From Anaerolineales bacterium (GTDB taxonomy: Bacteria; Chloroflexota; Anaerolineae; Anaerolineales; Villigracilaceae), in contig JAEURJ010000014.1 in assembly GCA_016789305.1 (NCBI GenBank), forward strand, positions 558,001 through 622,000: a DNA stretch of 64,000 nucleotides, written 5' to 3'. Below the pieces are notes generated by a model. That model worked only from the letters and a program-made list of their open reading frames with translations, did no database searches and was not told the DNA's origin. Positions 63,313-64,000 of the stretch are shown here, in pieces; within the stretch, counting starts at the first letter, position 1; each line of letters begins with the position of its first letter. Position numbers and translations under genes: made by a program.

Positions 63313-64000
63313 TTATGGTTCCGGTGTTTGGGTGATTTGTATGGTCGGACTTGGTGTTTGGATAGTTTGTATAGTAGGGTTTGGGCTTGATGTTTTGTTT
63401 GTGGGAGGTGCTGTAGGAGTCATGGTAGCAGGAGGAATTGTAGGCGTGGTTGGTACCTCAGTTATAGAACTAAATGATGGGGATGGCGCTGGCATTGGAG
63501 GTTGTGCAATCGAAAATGCAAGAAGATGTTTATTGTCATAATATTCATTTAGTTTGTACTTGATGATTTCTTTAACTCCCGTCGCTTCCAATATTACATC
63601 AAACACTGCTCCAGCAATCACGCCTGCAATGACAAGAACTGTGAGCGGCACAGTGATAGGAGCACCATAGATATAGCCTGCCAGTGCAACTATACCTGCT
63701 ACAGTTAATGTTGCTGCACCACCGGATACGACTGTTCCGACAAAATCCACAATGGATGATATTGTCCATTTTTGGATTTTATTACTTTCATTCCTTTTAT
63801 CCCCCCATTTGTAATCGTAGAAATTAAAGAGTCCTTCAATCGCAGCATCGCCAGGACTAGGTGAAATTGCTTTTAGTGTGTCACGAAGGGTAACTTTTGT
63901 TGTAGTCTCTACTATTCCTTCTGTTGTTTCTTCCAACAAGGTTTTACTTTTTCTATCTAAGGCAATGTCTAGCAGTTTATCCACCCAGGTTTTAGGATTT
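63313..64000 (-). CDS. Large protein C-terminus with hydrophobic core and Pro/Thr tail, runs off the window
   Basis: At least 229 residues are visible; the frame is open to the edge, so the GTG at 63984 is probably internal. The order is a charged helical part (KTWVDKLLDIALDR, LLEETTEGIVETTTKV), two hydrophobic segments (FVGTVVSGGAATLTVAGIVALAGYIYG; VPLTVLVIAGVIAGAVF) and a long Pro/Thr/Ser tail ending in near-repeats (TIQTIQTPSP, TIQITQTPEP). No domain recognised. Candidates include a secreted toxin tail or a wall-spanning protein. Confidence 0.65.
   Translation of the reverse strand, partial: NPKTWVDKLLDIALDRKSKTLLEETTEGIVETTTKVTLRDTLKAISPSPGDAAIEGLFNFYDYKWGDKRNESNKIQKWTISSIVDFVGTVVSGGAATLTVAGIVALAGYIYGAPITVPLTVLVIAGVIAGAVFDVILEATGVKEIIKYKLNEYYDNKHLLAFSIAQPPMPAPSPSFSSITEVPTTPTIPPATMTPTAPPTNKTSSPNPTIQTIQTPSPTIQITQTPEP

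Noticed and set aside
1..64000. CRISPR array, tRNA or rRNA genes, prophage
   Set aside because: No evenly spaced repeats, cloverleaf-like sequences or phage genes were seen in the intergenic regions.

Overview
Chromosomal DNA of moderate G+C from an anaerobic or facultative bacterium, most likely a Chloroflexota (Anaerolineae-like) lineage. This taxonomic call is inference, from lipoprotein-rich sugar loci with DUF4832 proteins, a group-3 [NiFe] hydrogenase wired to Hnd/Nuo-type diaphorase subunits, and an O-antigen-type ABC exporter. No rRNA, tRNA, CRISPR array, prophage or classical IS was seen.

Region 1 (1-23,320, all minus strand) is a surface-polysaccharide operon of about 21 genes, continuing past the left edge. 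It is headed by a NusG-family specialised antiterminator (RfaH/LoaP type), then a Wzm/Wzt exporter with a Wzt carbohydrate-binding tail, four SAM methyltransferases, a pyruvyl-transferase-family protein, eight GT4 glycosyltransferases, a GT2 protein, an exostosin-like enzyme, a hexapeptide acyltransferase, a NodB-like deacetylase, an O-antigen ligase/polymerase and two asparagine-synthetase paralogues. Most genes overlap by 1-13 nt. The stretch at about 17.6-20.9 kb is visibly AT-richer.

Region 2 (23,394-43,288) handles sugar uptake and catabolism. The minus-strand operon runs from a DeoR regulator through an amidohydrolase, a SIS isomerase/deaminase, an ABC sugar importer, a DUF4832 lipoprotein, a GNAT, a GH4 alpha-galactosidase, a GH114 lipoprotein, a tagatose-bisphosphate-type aldolase and a PfkB kinase. 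Together these suggest use of galactosamine/galactose polymers via tagatose-6-P. Divergent from it are manA and, after tpx, a plus-strand set (ROK kinase, YbaK-type deacylase, YdjC deacetylase, BadF-type amino-sugar kinase, MFS transporter). A PepD-type peptidase closes the region.

Region 3 (43,432-60,388, plus strand) is a hydrogenase locus. A signalling-like set (DRTGG, CBS-HATPase, DRTGG, PHP) precedes an NAD-linked [NiFe] hydrogenase operon: NuoE-like, HATPase, HndB-like, NuoF-like, NuoG-like, HoxY, HoxH, then HoxW and HypABFCD and HypE. The HndB-like subunit and the N-terminal domain of the NuoF-like subunit have lost the expected cluster cysteines. A REP-associated tyrosine transposase with flanking palindromic REP pairs sits between hypD and hypE, and related palindromes lie in other gaps of the locus. 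A candidate promoter with Rex-like repeats precedes the operon.

Region 4 (60,403-64,000, minus strand) follows a strong terminator. It holds a beta-propeller-like protein, two very small membrane ORFs, and a tandemly repeated pair of (Pro/Thr-tailed protein + polytopic membrane protein) genes that run off the right edge. Their function is unknown.
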